DNA from: UBA2784 sp964494625
GTDB taxonomy: Bacteria; Pseudomonadota; Alphaproteobacteria; Micropepsales; Micropepsaceae
Direction: 5' to 3'
Assembly (NCBI GenBank): GCA_964494625.1
Contig: CAZBRT010000002.1
Location: forward strand, 248,001 to 312,000
Length of the DNA: 64,000 nucleotides
Within the stretch, counting starts at the first letter, position 1. The number at the start of each line of letters is the position of its first letter. Below, in pieces: positions 51,319 through 60,108 of the stretch. The position numbers were made by a program, and so were the translations under genes. Below the pieces are notes generated by a model. That model did not search any database, was not told the DNA's origin, and worked only from the letters and a program-made list of their open reading frames with translations.

Positions 51319-52547
51319 GCGAAGAACTCCCGCGCGCGCGCGACGGCGGCAACAAAAAGATCGACCTCTTCGCGCGTATTGTAGGCGGCAAAGCTCGCCC
51401 GTCCGGTGGCCGTGACGCCAAGGCGCTTCATTAGAGGATGCGCGCAATGGTGGCCAGCGCGGATGGCGACACCTTCCCGGTCGATGACCGTCGCCAGATC
51501 GTGGGGATGCACGCCTTTCACGTCAAAGGCGATGATTGCGCCCTTGCCCGGCGCTTCGCCAAAGATACGGATGCCGTTGGCCTCGCGCAGGCGCCGCGTG
51601 GCGTGGCTGAGCAAATCCTGCTCGTGTGCATGCACTGCGTTGCGGTCGAGCCCCTCAATGAAGCGGATTGCCGCTTCCAGACCCACCGCCTCCATGATCG
51701 GCGGCGTGCCTGCTTCGAAGCGGTGCGGCGGATCGCCATAGGTCACGCTGTCAAAGCCCACTTCGCGGATCATCTCGCCGCCGCCCTGATAGGGCCGCAT
51801 GGCCGAAAGATGTTCGGCCTTGGCATAGAGCACGCCTATGCCGGTCGGCCCGTAAATTTTGTGGCCGCAGAATATGTAGAAGTCGGCGTCAATCGCCTGC
51901 ACGTCCACCCGTGCATGCACAGCGGCCTGACAACCATCAAACAGCACCGGCACGCCTTGCGCATGCGCGATGGCTGCAATCTCGCGCGCGGGTGTCATCG
52001 TGCCCAGCACGTTCGACATATGGGTGATGGCAACAAGCCGCGTGCGCTTGCCGATCAGGCCTGCCAGATGCTCGAGGTCCAGGACGCCCGCATCATTGAT
52101 GCGCGTCCAGCGGATCACAGCCCCGTGGCGTTCGCGCAGGAAATGCCAGGGCACGATATTGGCGTGATGCTCCATCTCGGAGATCACGATCTCGTCGCCC
52201 GGTCGGATGCTGCCCCCGAGAAAACTTTCCGCCACGAGGTTGAAGGCTTCCGTGCCGCCATGGGTCAGGACGATGTTGTCGCCGGAGGGCGCATTCAGGA
52301 AGCGGCGTGCCGCCTCGCGCGCCGCTTCATAATGGTCGGTTGCCCGCGACGACAGGAAATGAACGCCGCGATGCACATTGGCGTAGTCCGTCTCGAGAAA
52401 ACTGGACATCGCCGCAATGACGGCGCGCGGCTTCTGGGCGGATGCCGCATTGTCGAGATAGACGAGGTTCTTGCCATGAACTTTACGCGAAAGAATGGGG
52501 AACTCGCGGCGCAGCGCATCCACATCAAAGGCGGGTAATGCGCTCAT
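51315..52547 (-). CDS. sufS: cysteine desulfurase SufS (group II)
   Basis: 410-residue PLP enzyme that takes sulfur from cysteine. It starts DALRREFPILSRKVHGKNL, the PLP lysine is in FCGHKIYGPTGIGVLY, and the catalytic cysteine is in RAGHHCAHPLM. The group II extension around this cysteine fits SufS. It overlaps sufD by 4 bp and works with SufU. Confidence 0.95.
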   Translation of the reverse strand: MSALPAFDVDALRREFPILSRKVHGKNLVYLDNAASAQKPRAVIAAMSSFLETDYANVHRGVHFLSSRATDHYEAAREAARRFLNAPSGDNIVLTHGGTEAFNLVAESFLGGSIRPGDEIVISEMEHHANIVPWHFLRERHGAVIRWTRINDAGVLDLEHLAGLIGKRTRLVAITHMSNVLGTMTPAREIAAIAHAQGVPVLFDGCQAAVHARVDVQAIDADFYIFCGHKIYGPTGIGVLYAKAEHLSAMRPYQGGGEMIREVGFDSVTYGDPPHRFEAGTPPIMEAVGLEAAIRFIEGLDRNAVHAHEQDLLSHATRRLREANGIRIFGEAPGKGAIIAFDVKGVHPHDLATVIDREGVAIRAGHHCAHPLMKRLGVTATGRASFAAYNTREEVDLFVAAVARAREFFA

Positions 52548-53776
52548 GACGAAGCTCCCGGCCCGAGCGCTGCCGTGATGCGGGCGCGCAGAATGTCGGC
52601 GATTTCATCCGTGCCCAGACGCGCCGTCACCTCAGCAAGGAAGGCATAGGTCAGGAGGGCGCGCGCTTCCGCCAAGGGTATACCGCGCGCCATCAGATAG
52701 AAGAGCGCATTTTCATCCAGTTCGCCGACCGCTGCACCGTGGCTGCAGATCACGTCATCAGCGAGGATTTCCAGTTCCGGCTTCAAATCCGCCTCGGCCT
52801 TGCCTGACAGCAACAGCGCCTTGGCCAACTGGCGGCTGTCCGTGCCATCGGCGCCGGGCCGCACGATCACGCGACCCTGATAGATCGCACGCGATGCGTC
52901 ATTCGCCACCGCCTTGAACATCTGGTCAGAGCGGCACTCGCGCGTTGCATGATCGACAATCGTTGTCATGTCGGCATGGCCCGCTCCGGCGAGTACCGAG
53001 ACGCCGCTCAGCCGCACTTCCGCGCTACGCCCTTTGAAAGTAAGCCCCGTCTCGTGACGCGCAAAGCCATCGCCCTCGGCCAGCACAAACTGATTATAAT
53101 GCCCGCCCGCATGAACCTCGCCGCTCAGCGTATGGACGGCAAAATTGCCCGCAGAGGACGGCGCATGGCGGATATGGGTGAGTGTGGCATTCGCGTTCAA
53201 CACCAATTCGGTTGCCACATTGGCGAAGGCCGCACCTTCATGCGTTTCAATGAGCGTCGCGTGCGCGTTTGTCTCGAGGACGATCAGCACGCGCACATGG
53301 CGTGCACCTTCCCCCTCATTGACGAAGGCGACATGGATCGGCGTGTCCGCGCGGAAATTATGCGAGAGGCGAAGCGCAATGGCGCCCTGCATCCCCGCCA
53401 ACGCTGCATCGGCCATCGGCGCGTGGGCGGGATGGACAACGCGCGCGAAATGCGCAGCGGCCCATTCCGGCAGATCACCGCCTGACATCTCCATGATCTG
53501 GATGGCCGGCGACGGCAATGCGGACGAGAGCGATGGCATATATCTGCCATTGGCGATCACGATCCTGATCGCATCCATGGACGCAAAGGCAGAATTTGCC
53601 ATCCGCTTTGCCGCGCGCGCATTATCCAGCTGCGGCGCCCCGGACATTTCTGACGGAAGCTTCTGGCGGAGGTCAGTGTATTTCCAGTCTTCGATGCGGC
53701 GATGCGGCAAGCCGTGTACGCCCGCGCGCGTGGCTGCAGCGTCCATCAGTTCGCGAATGGCTTGTGCCGCGCCCAT
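52544..53776 (-). CDS. sufD: Fe-S cluster assembly protein SufD
   Basis: 410-residue subunit of the SufBC2D scaffold. The C-terminal beta-helix region has HADMTTIVDHATRECRSDQM, GRVIVRPGADGTDSRQLAKA and LEILADDVICSHGAAVGELD, the standard SufB/SufD sequence. N-terminal GLPHRRIEDWKYTDLRQKL is typical of SufD. It starts 3 bp after sufC. Confidence 0.95.
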   Translation of the reverse strand: MGAAQAIRELMDAAATRAGVHGLPHRRIEDWKYTDLRQKLPSEMSGAPQLDNARAAKRMANSAFASMDAIRIVIANGRYMPSLSSALPSPAIQIMEMSGGDLPEWAAAHFARVVHPAHAPMADAALAGMQGAIALRLSHNFRADTPIHVAFVNEGEGARHVRVLIVLETNAHATLIETHEGAAFANVATELVLNANATLTHIRHAPSSAGNFAVHTLSGEVHAGGHYNQFVLAEGDGFARHETGLTFKGRSAEVRLSGVSVLAGAGHADMTTIVDHATRECRSDQMFKAVANDASRAIYQGRVIVRPGADGTDSRQLAKALLLSGKAEADLKPELEILADDVICSHGAAVGELDENALFYLMARGIPLAEARALLTYAFLAEVTARLGTDEIADILRARITAALGPGASS

Positions 53777-53779
53777 GTC

Positions 53780-54529
53780 TTATGCAGCCGCCTTGATGAT
53801 GTGGTCATAGCCGTGCGCTTCCAGTTCCAGCGCCAGTTCCTTGCCGCCTGACCGCACCACGCGCCCGCCCGCCAGCACATGGACATGATCGGGCACGATA
53901 TAGCCCAGCAGCCGCTGATAGTGCGTGATGACCAGAAGCGCGCGCGTTGGCGACTTCATCCGGTTGACGCCTTCCGCCACCAGCTTCAGTGCGTCGATGT
54001 CGAGGCCGCTGTCCGTTTCATCGAGCACGGCAAAGGCGGGCTCAAACAACGCCATCTGCAGGATTTCGAGACGCTTCTTCTCGCCGCCGGAAAAGCCGAC
54101 ATTCAAGGGCCGCTTCAGCATCTCCTCGCTGATGTTCAACCCGGCGGCCTGACGGCGCACGAGCTTGAGGAAGCTCACCGCATCCATATCCTTCTCGCCG
54201 CGCGCGCGTCGCTGCGCATTCAGTGCTGTCCGCAGGAACGTCATGGTGGTGACGCCGGGAATCTCGACCGGATATTGCATGGCGAGGAAGAGGCCACGCG
54301 CCACGCGCGCGTCGGCGGCAAGTCCGTTCAGATCCTCGCCCCGGAACATGACCTTGCCGGACGTCAATTCGTATCCCGCGCGGCCCGCAAGAAAATAGGA
54401 CAGCGTCGATTTGCCCGAACCGTTGGGACCCATGATTGCATGTGTCTCGCCCGGCCGGATCGCAAGGCTCAGGCCCTTGATGATTTCCTTGCCGTGCACG
54501 GCCACATGGATGTTGTCGATCGTCAGCAT
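53780..54529 (-). CDS. sufC: Fe-S cluster assembly ATPase SufC
   Basis: 249-residue ABC-type ATPase of the scaffold. Walker A is MGPNGSGKSTLSYFLAG, the signature is NVGFSGGEKKRLEIL, and Walker B is FAVLDETDSGLDIDAL. It drives conformational change of SufBD. Located 3 bp after the small membrane-protein gene. Confidence 0.96.
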   Translation of the reverse strand: MLTIDNIHVAVHGKEIIKGLSLAIRPGETHAIMGPNGSGKSTLSYFLAGRAGYELTSGKVMFRGEDLNGLAADARVARGLFLAMQYPVEIPGVTTMTFLRTALNAQRRARGEKDMDAVSFLKLVRRQAAGLNISEEMLKRPLNVGFSGGEKKRLEILQMALFEPAFAVLDETDSGLDIDALKLVAEGVNRMKSPTRALLVITHYQRLLGYIVPDHVHVLAGGRVVRSGGKELALELEAHGYDHIIKAAA

Positions 54530-54532
54530 GTC

Positions 54533-54826
54533 TCAGTCTTTCGGCGGCGCTTTCCCGCGCGCAATGATGTCATTGACGGTAATCGAGTGATCGGTGCGCT
54601 TGCGCGCAATCAGGATGAACGCGGTTGCCGATACGGCCATGCCGATTGCGAACACCGCTATCCACAGCCAGCCCGGCCCGGTGTTGGCCAGAAGCAACGC
54701 GACCAGCGCCGAAATCGCGATCCCTACGAGAAAACCGAGCACGACAAGCCAGCCCTGCCGTGTGACGGGGTAGGAACCCTGTCCGCCATTCGAGCGGACA
54801 AACCATGCGCCTTCTTCCAGCTTCAT
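54533..54826 (-). CDS. small two-helix membrane protein within the suf operon
   Basis: 97-residue protein with two hydrophobic helices (VVLGFLVGIAISALVALLLA and WLWIAVFAIGMAVSATAFIL) and polar ends. It lies between sufB, which it overlaps by 4 bp, and sufC, which starts 3 bp after it, so it is cotranscribed with the Fe-S machinery. No characterised family was recognised. A membrane tether or an unrelated passenger are both possible. Confidence 0.75.
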   Translation of the reverse strand: MKLEEGAWFVRSNGGQGSYPVTRQGWLVVLGFLVGIAISALVALLLANTGPGWLWIAVFAIGMAVSATAFILIARKRTDHSITVNDIIARGKAPPKD

Positions 54827-56277
54827 CCCACACTCCCTTCGAGCGAGATGCCGACCAGCTTTTGCGCTTCGACGGCAAACTCCATGGGCAATTGCTGGAG
54901 CACATCGCGGCAGAAGCCGTTGACGATCAGGGTGACGGCCTCCTCCGCGGGAATGCCGCGCGCAAGGCAGTAGAAGAGCTGGTCTTCCGAAATGCGCGAG
55001 GTCGTCGCCTCGTGTTCCACGCGGGCAGAGGGATTGCGGCTTTCGATATAGGGCACGGTATGGGCGCCGCACTTCTTGCCGACGAGCAGCGAGTCGCACT
55101 GCGTGAAATTCCGTGCGCCTTCGGCCTTTGGATGCACGCTCACCAGCCCGCGATAGGTGTTGTGGCTGTGGCCCGCGCTGATGCCCTTCGAGATGATGCG
55201 CGAGCGCGTGTTGCGCCCGAGGTGGATCATCTTGGTGCCGGTATCGGCCTGCTGGAAATTGTTGGTGATGGCGATGGAATAGAACTCGCCCACGCTGTCA
55301 TCGCCGCGCAGGATGCAGCTCGGGTATTTCCAGGTGACCGCCGAACCCGTTTCAACCTGCGTCCAGCTGATCTTTGAGCGCGCGCCGCGGCAATCGCCCC
55401 GTTTGGTCACGAAATTGTAGATGCCGCCTTTGCCCTCGGCATCGCCGGGATACCAGTTCTGCACTGTCGAATATTTGATCTCGGCGTCGTCATGCGCCAC
55501 CAATTCGACGACGGCTGCGTGCAACTGGTTCTCGTCGCGCTTGGGTGCCGTGCACCCCTCAAGATAGGACACATAGGCACCCTTGTCGGCGATGATGAGG
55601 GTGCGCTCAAACTGTCCGGTCTCGGCCGCATTGATGCGAAAGTATGTCGAGAGTTCCATCGGGCAGCGCACGCCCGGCGGCACATAGACAAACGAGCCGT
55701 CCGAAAAGACAGCGGAATTGAGCGTCGCATAGAAATTGTCGCTGGCCGGCACGACCGAGCCGAGATATTTGCGCACGAGTTCAGGATGCTCGCGCACCGC
55801 TTCCGAGAAGGGGCAGAAGATGACGCCTGCCTCGCGCAGCTTTTCCTTGAAGGTCGTCACAACCGACACGCTGTCAAACACCGCATCAACCGCAATGCCC
55901 GCCAGCATCATCTGTTCGGTCAGGGGAATGCCGAGTTTCTCGTAGGTCTTGAGAAGGGCCGGATCAACCTCATCAAGCGACTTCGGTCCCACCTTCTGCC
56001 TGGGTGCCGCGTAGTAATAGGCATCCTGAAAGTCGATGGCGGGATAATGGACGCGCGCCCATTTCGGCTCTGTCATCAGGCGCCAGCGGCGAAAGGCGGC
56101 AAGCCGCCACTCCAGCATCCACTCCGGCTCGCCTTTCTTGGCCGAGATGAAACGCACCGTGTCTTCCGAAAGGCCCTTGGGCGCAAACTCGGTTTCGATG
56201 TCGGTGATGAAGCCGTGCTTGTACTTGTCGGTCTCAAGGGCCTCGACGGCAGAAATCGTTTCGCGGACGATGCTCAT
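54823..56277 (-). CDS. sufB: Fe-S cluster assembly protein SufB
   Basis: 484-residue core scaffold subunit. It has the FYYAAPRQK-like N-terminal region (DAYYYAAPRQKVGPKSLDEV), VYVPPGVRCPMELSTYFRIN, SYLEGCTAPKRDENQLHAAV and the C-terminal SRNPSARVEHEATTSRISED with cluster-binding residues. Full length relative to E. coli SufB (495). It overlaps the cysteine desulfurase gene upstream by 4 bp. Confidence 0.97.
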   Translation of the reverse strand: MSIVRETISAVEALETDKYKHGFITDIETEFAPKGLSEDTVRFISAKKGEPEWMLEWRLAAFRRWRLMTEPKWARVHYPAIDFQDAYYYAAPRQKVGPKSLDEVDPALLKTYEKLGIPLTEQMMLAGIAVDAVFDSVSVVTTFKEKLREAGVIFCPFSEAVREHPELVRKYLGSVVPASDNFYATLNSAVFSDGSFVYVPPGVRCPMELSTYFRINAAETGQFERTLIIADKGAYVSYLEGCTAPKRDENQLHAAVVELVAHDDAEIKYSTVQNWYPGDAEGKGGIYNFVTKRGDCRGARSKISWTQVETGSAVTWKYPSCILRGDDSVGEFYSIAITNNFQQADTGTKMIHLGRNTRSRIISKGISAGHSHNTYRGLVSVHPKAEGARNFTQCDSLLVGKKCGAHTVPYIESRNPSARVEHEATTSRISEDQLFYCLARGIPAEEAVTLIVNGFCRDVLQQLPMEFAVEAQKLVGISLEGSVG

Positions 56278-57479
56278 CCTGCACCTCCTGCCGCCTGAAG
56301 GAACGGGATGCGCGCCGCCCTGCCCGCATGTGCGCTCCAGGCTGCAACAAAGCCCTCGATCTCGCCGCGCGTAGTCGTGGGGCCGATGGAGACGCGGATG
56401 GCGCTGCGCGCCCTGCCCTCATCAAGGCCCATGGCGGCCAACACATGCGACGCCCGCACCTTGCCAGACGAGCAGGCGGCACCGGCGCTGACACAATATC
56501 CTGCAAGGTCCATCGCCATCACTTGTGTTTCGGCATCAAGGCCCGCGCAGCCGATCAGCGATGTGTTGGCCAGACGCGGCGCGTTCTTCGCGTGAATGAC
56601 CGCACCCGGCACACGCGCGAGGAGCATTGCCTCCATCGCATCGCGCAAGGCGGCCATGGCGACGGCGTTTTCGGCGACATGGGTGGACGCGTGTGAAGCT
56701 GCCGCGCCAAAGCCTGCCAATGCCGCAACATTTTCCGTGCCTGCGCGGCGGGAACCTTCCTGCCCGCCGCCACGCAATTGGGGCGCAAGCAGGAGACCAT
56801 CCCGCAGGACCAGCGCACCGGCCCCTTGCGGGCCCCCGGCCTTGTGCGCGGAGAGCGTCATCATGTGAACGCCAAGCGCATCGAAGGAGAGTGGCATGCG
56901 CCCCAACGCCTGCACCGCATCGGTGTGGACGAGCGCGCCATAGTCGCGCGCCAGTGCACATACGCCCTCGACGGGCTGGATCGCGCCGGTTTCGTTATTG
57001 ACCAGCATCACACTGATGAGCGCACGCCCCTTGCCTTCGCGCAGCAACACGGCAAGGGCTTCTAGGTCGACCAGGCCGTCGGGCCTGACCGGAATGGATG
57101 CGGCGCGCAGGCCCGGCACGGTTTCAGCAAGGTGTTCAGCCCAGGCACGCAAGGAATCATGCTCGATGGCAGAGGTAAAGAGCCGCGTGATGCGTTGGCC
57201 TTCCATCGCTGCCGCCTCAATCGCGCCGCGCAATGCGAACGCATTGGCTTCGCTGCCGCCCGAGGTAAAGACGACCGACGCGGGCTTTGCGCCCACGGCA
57301 GTGGCAACCTGCTTGCGGGCGTGGTCGATGATGCTGCGCGCCTGTTGTCCCGATGCATGGACAGACGACGCATTGAGACCGAAGCGTGCGGACGCTTCCA
57401 GCACGGCTTCCATCGCCGCGCGCGCCTGCGGCAGAAGCGGTGCCGTCGCATTCCAGTCGAGATAGGATTTTGGGCGCAT
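56274..57479 (-). CDS. cysteine desulfurase, IscS/NifS type (group I)
   Basis: 401-residue PLP enzyme of the group I desulfurases. The start YLDWNATAPLLPQARAAM is typical, the PLP lysine is in TLSAHKAGGPQGAGALV, and the mobile-loop cysteine is in VSAGAACSSGKVRASHV. It is the second desulfurase of the operon besides SufS, a common layout in alphaproteobacteria. It follows iscR by 15 bp and overlaps sufB by 4 bp. Confidence 0.92.
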   Translation of the reverse strand: MRPKSYLDWNATAPLLPQARAAMEAVLEASARFGLNASSVHASGQQARSIIDHARKQVATAVGAKPASVVFTSGGSEANAFALRGAIEAAAMEGQRITRLFTSAIEHDSLRAWAEHLAETVPGLRAASIPVRPDGLVDLEALAVLLREGKGRALISVMLVNNETGAIQPVEGVCALARDYGALVHTDAVQALGRMPLSFDALGVHMMTLSAHKAGGPQGAGALVLRDGLLLAPQLRGGGQEGSRRAGTENVAALAGFGAAASHASTHVAENAVAMAALRDAMEAMLLARVPGAVIHAKNAPRLANTSLIGCAGLDAETQVMAMDLAGYCVSAGAACSSGKVRASHVLAAMGLDEGRARSAIRVSIGPTTTRGEIEGFVAAWSAHAGRAARIPFLQAAGGAG

Positions 57480-57494
57480 CGGGGCGGGTCCGGT

Positions 57495-57983
57495 TCAGGC
57501 CACCAGTTCAAGCTTGCCGTCACCGGCTTTTGCCGGTTCGGCATCGTGCGGCACAATTCCGCTTTTGCCGAGCACGCGCTTTTCCACCACATCAGCCAGC
57601 GTGACCGAGCTCAGGAACAGGTGGATCTGGCGGCCCAGCTCCTCCCACAGATCATGGGTCAGGCAGCGCTGCCCGTTGCTCATGCAGCCATTGGGGCGAC
57701 CCGCCTCGCAGCGTGTGACCTTGATCGGCTCATCGACCGCCAGAATGATGTCGGAGACGCGGGTATCAGCTGCGGCGCGCGCAAGGCGATAGCCGCCGCC
57801 GGGGCCGCGCGCGCTGATGACAAGGCCGCCGCGCCGCAGTTTGGCAAACAATTGCTCCAAGTAAGAAAGCGAGATTTCCTGCCGCGTTGCAACGTCCGAA
57901 AGCGTGACGGGCCGGTTCTGGCCGAACCGGGCGACATCGACCATTGCCATGACGGCATAACGTCCGCGGGTGCTCAGTTTCAT
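57495..57983 (-). CDS. iscR: Rrf2 family Fe-S regulator IscR
   Basis: 162-residue winged-helix regulator that senses Fe-S status. The DNA-binding helix region is MKLSTRGRYAVMAMVDVARF and EISLSYLEQLFAKLRRGGLV. The cluster cysteines lie in RCEAGRPNGCMSNGQRCLTH, with the adjacent histidine. The ATG at 57983 has AAGGAGGA eight bases upstream, so the longer frame to 58028 is not used. It is the first gene of the suf operon and probably represses it through the palindrome at 58107-58123. Confidence 0.93.
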   Translation of the reverse strand: MKLSTRGRYAVMAMVDVARFGQNRPVTLSDVATRQEISLSYLEQLFAKLRRGGLVISARGPGGGYRLARAAADTRVSDIILAVDEPIKVTRCEAGRPNGCMSNGQRCLTHDLWEELGRQIHLFLSSVTLADVVEKRVLGKSGIVPHDAEPAKAGDGKLELVA

Positions 57984-58094
57984 CCGATCCTCCTTGGCGC
58001 GTGCGAAGGCTTGGGGCTTCGCGTCCAATTTCCTTGCAACCGGCGCTTCAAGTCAGGCAAAAGGGCCCGCCAGAACGGCGCTGCAGATGCGGGG

Positions 58095-58123
58095 TCTATA
58101 TATTTCCCGACTGGGGTAGTCAA
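58095..58123 (-). promoter_or_regulatory. suf operon promoter with overlapping IscR-like box
   Basis: On the minus strand TTGACT (58123-58118), 17 bases, then TATAGA (58100-58095) form a near-consensus sigma-70 promoter 112 bp before the iscR ATG. The -35 element is the left half of the palindrome TTGACTACCCCAGTCGG (58123-58107), which fits the IscR type 1 pattern YYGACTRWWWYAGTCRR except for the central WWW. IscR bound there would block the polymerase. Confidence 0.7.
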
Positions 58124-58252
58124 GTTTTCGGGTTCGGAACAACTTTGTCAATCCATTGATATGACATGGAAACTTATTTTCCGTGCTCGGCAATGGCGCG
58201 AATGTCCGACAGACCGGCAGAGATATGAAGTGACAAAACGGGATGGGATTCG

Positions 58253-58927
58253 ATGCCTGAAGTGATCTTCACCGGACCGGCCGGGCGGCTGGAAGGCCGC
58301 TACCAGCACAAGAAGCGGGACGACAAGCATCCGTCCCCCATCGCGCTGGTCCTGCATCCGCACCCCCAGGGTGGCGGCACGATGAACAGCCGCGTCACCT
58401 TTGAGCTCTTCAACATGTTCGAGAGCCGGGGCTTTTCGACCCTGCGCTTCAACTTCCGCGGCGTGGGCCGCAGCCAGGGTGTCTATGATGGCGGCATCGG
58501 CGAGTTGTCGGATGCGGCAGCGGCGCTCGACTGGATGCAGAGCTTCAATCCCAACGCGCCGACATGCTGGATCGCGGGTCATTCCTTCGGCGCGTGGATC
58601 TCGATGCAGCTCCTGATGCGCCGACCAGAGATCGCGGGCTTCATCTCGGTCTCGCCGCCATCGAACATGTATGATTTCAGCTTCCTTGCCCCCTGCCCCT
58701 CATCGGGGCTGATCGTCACCGGCCGCAATGATGCGGTCGTGCCGGAGGCCGATGTGGACCGTCTGGCCGAGCGCCTGAAGACCCAGAAGGGCATCATCGT
58801 TGAATATCTGAAGGTCGAAGGCGCCAATCATTTCTATTCGACCCACACGCCGCAGCTGATGGATGTCTGCACCGCCTATCTCGACAAACGCCTGATTGCC
58901 GACGCGGAAAAGCCGCGCGACGCGTAA
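58253..58927 (+). CDS. alpha/beta hydrolase
   Basis: 224-residue cytoplasmic hydrolase. The oxyanion segment is LVLHPHPQGGGTMNS, the nucleophile elbow is WIAGHSFGAWISMQ with a serine, the acid is in VTGRNDAVVPE and the histidine in EGANHFYSTH. It resembles the proteobacterial family represented by small alpha/beta hydrolases of the dienelactone-like clan. It lies next to the suf promoter, as in other alphaproteobacteria; function unknown. Confidence 0.88.
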   Translation: MPEVIFTGPAGRLEGRYQHKKRDDKHPSPIALVLHPHPQGGGTMNSRVTFELFNMFESRGFSTLRFNFRGVGRSQGVYDGGIGELSDAAAALDWMQSFNPNAPTCWIAGHSFGAWISMQLLMRRPEIAGFISVSPPSNMYDFSFLAPCPSSGLIVTGRNDAVVPEADVDRLAERLKTQKGIIVEYLKVEGANHFYSTHTPQLMDVCTAYLDKRLIADAEKPRDA

Positions 58928-58931
58928 TCGT

Positions 58932-60053
58932 TCAGCGCGGGTTTTTGGCTTTGCGCCCGCCTGTCATCGGGCGTGGCACAGCAGTCGTCTGCGGAAAGCT
59001 CAAGGGCAGGTCGCGCAAAGTGCGGGCAGCAAGGAACGCAAACGCCTCTGCCTCCATGAAATCGCCACGCCAGCCGACGGTCTCCACCGGATCGACACTG
59101 ACGCCAAGCCGCGCGCGCAATTCATGCATCAGGACAGGATTGCGCCGCCCCCCACCGCAGACCAGCCAGCGCCGGGGCGGCACAAGGAAATGATCGCGGG
59201 CGGCGGCAATGGATGAAGCCGTGAATGCGGTCAAAGTTGCCGCGCCATCGGCAGCGCTCAATCCTTCGACCATCGCCAGCGTAAAGTCATTTCGGTCGAG
59301 TGATTTCGGCGGCACGCGGCCAAAGAAGGGATGCGACAGCATTTCGGCAAGGCGCGTTGCGTCCACCGTGCCTGAGGCTGCCAGCGCACCATCGCGGTCA
59401 ATCGGCTGGCCGGTGTGGCGATGCGCCCAATCATCCATGGCCGCATTGCCGGGCCCTGTGTCGAAGGCAAGCAACTCACCTGCCTCACCCACAAAGGTCA
59501 CGTTGGCAACGCCGCCGATGTTGAGAACAGCGACCGGCAATTGCGTGCGCAGCCCCTTCACCAATGCCTGATGATAGACGGGTACAAGCGGCGCGCCCTG
59601 CCCGCCCGCCGCCACATCGGCCGAGCGAAAGTCGAAGACGACCGGAATGCCGGTCGCCTGTGCCAGCGCATCGCCATCACCGATCTGCCAGGTCAGGCGT
59701 TGATGGGGGCGGTGCAGGACCGTTTGTCCGTGAAATCCGGCATGGTCGATGTCGCGCGGCGAAAGACCTGCCGCAGCAAGCACACGCCGCACGGCTTCAG
59801 CGTGGCTTTGGGTCAGAAGGGTTTCGGCTGCCGCAATGGGGGCGGTGGATGCCGCATCCAGACCCGCGCCGGCAGCGGCGGTGAGGGCCGCCTTGAGCGT
59901 TGCACGTTCTTCCGGCGTATAGGCGAGTGTCAGCGCCGGGCCAAAGCCCGTCACATGCTCGCCATCGGTCTCGATCAGGGCGGCATCAACCCCGTCCAGC
60001 GAGGTGCCGCTCATCAGGCCGATGATGCGCCAGGATTTTGCTTGCGCGCCCAT
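58932..60053 (-). CDS. anmK: anhydro-N-acetylmuramic acid kinase
   Basis: 373-residue kinase that opens and phosphorylates anhydro-MurNAc during peptidoglycan recycling. The N-terminal GLMSGTSLDGVDAALIETDG is diagnostic; FHGQTVLHRP, LNIGGVANVTF, FDTGPGNAAMDDW and WLVCGGGRRNP follow in order. It diverges from tyrS, the same arrangement as in other Hyphomicrobiales. No other recycling genes are adjacent. Confidence 0.95.
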   Translation of the reverse strand: MGAQAKSWRIIGLMSGTSLDGVDAALIETDGEHVTGFGPALTLAYTPEERATLKAALTAAAGAGLDAASTAPIAAAETLLTQSHAEAVRRVLAAAGLSPRDIDHAGFHGQTVLHRPHQRLTWQIGDGDALAQATGIPVVFDFRSADVAAGGQGAPLVPVYHQALVKGLRTQLPVAVLNIGGVANVTFVGEAGELLAFDTGPGNAAMDDWAHRHTGQPIDRDGALAASGTVDATRLAEMLSHPFFGRVPPKSLDRNDFTLAMVEGLSAADGAATLTAFTASSIAAARDHFLVPPRRWLVCGGGRRNPVLMHELRARLGVSVDPVETVGWRGDFMEAEAFAFLAARTLRDLPLSFPQTTAVPRPMTGGRKAKNPR

Positions 60054-60108
60054 CCCGTGTTACTCCCACGCCCCCTGAAATCCATCCGGCCCAAACTGCC
60101 TTACCGAC

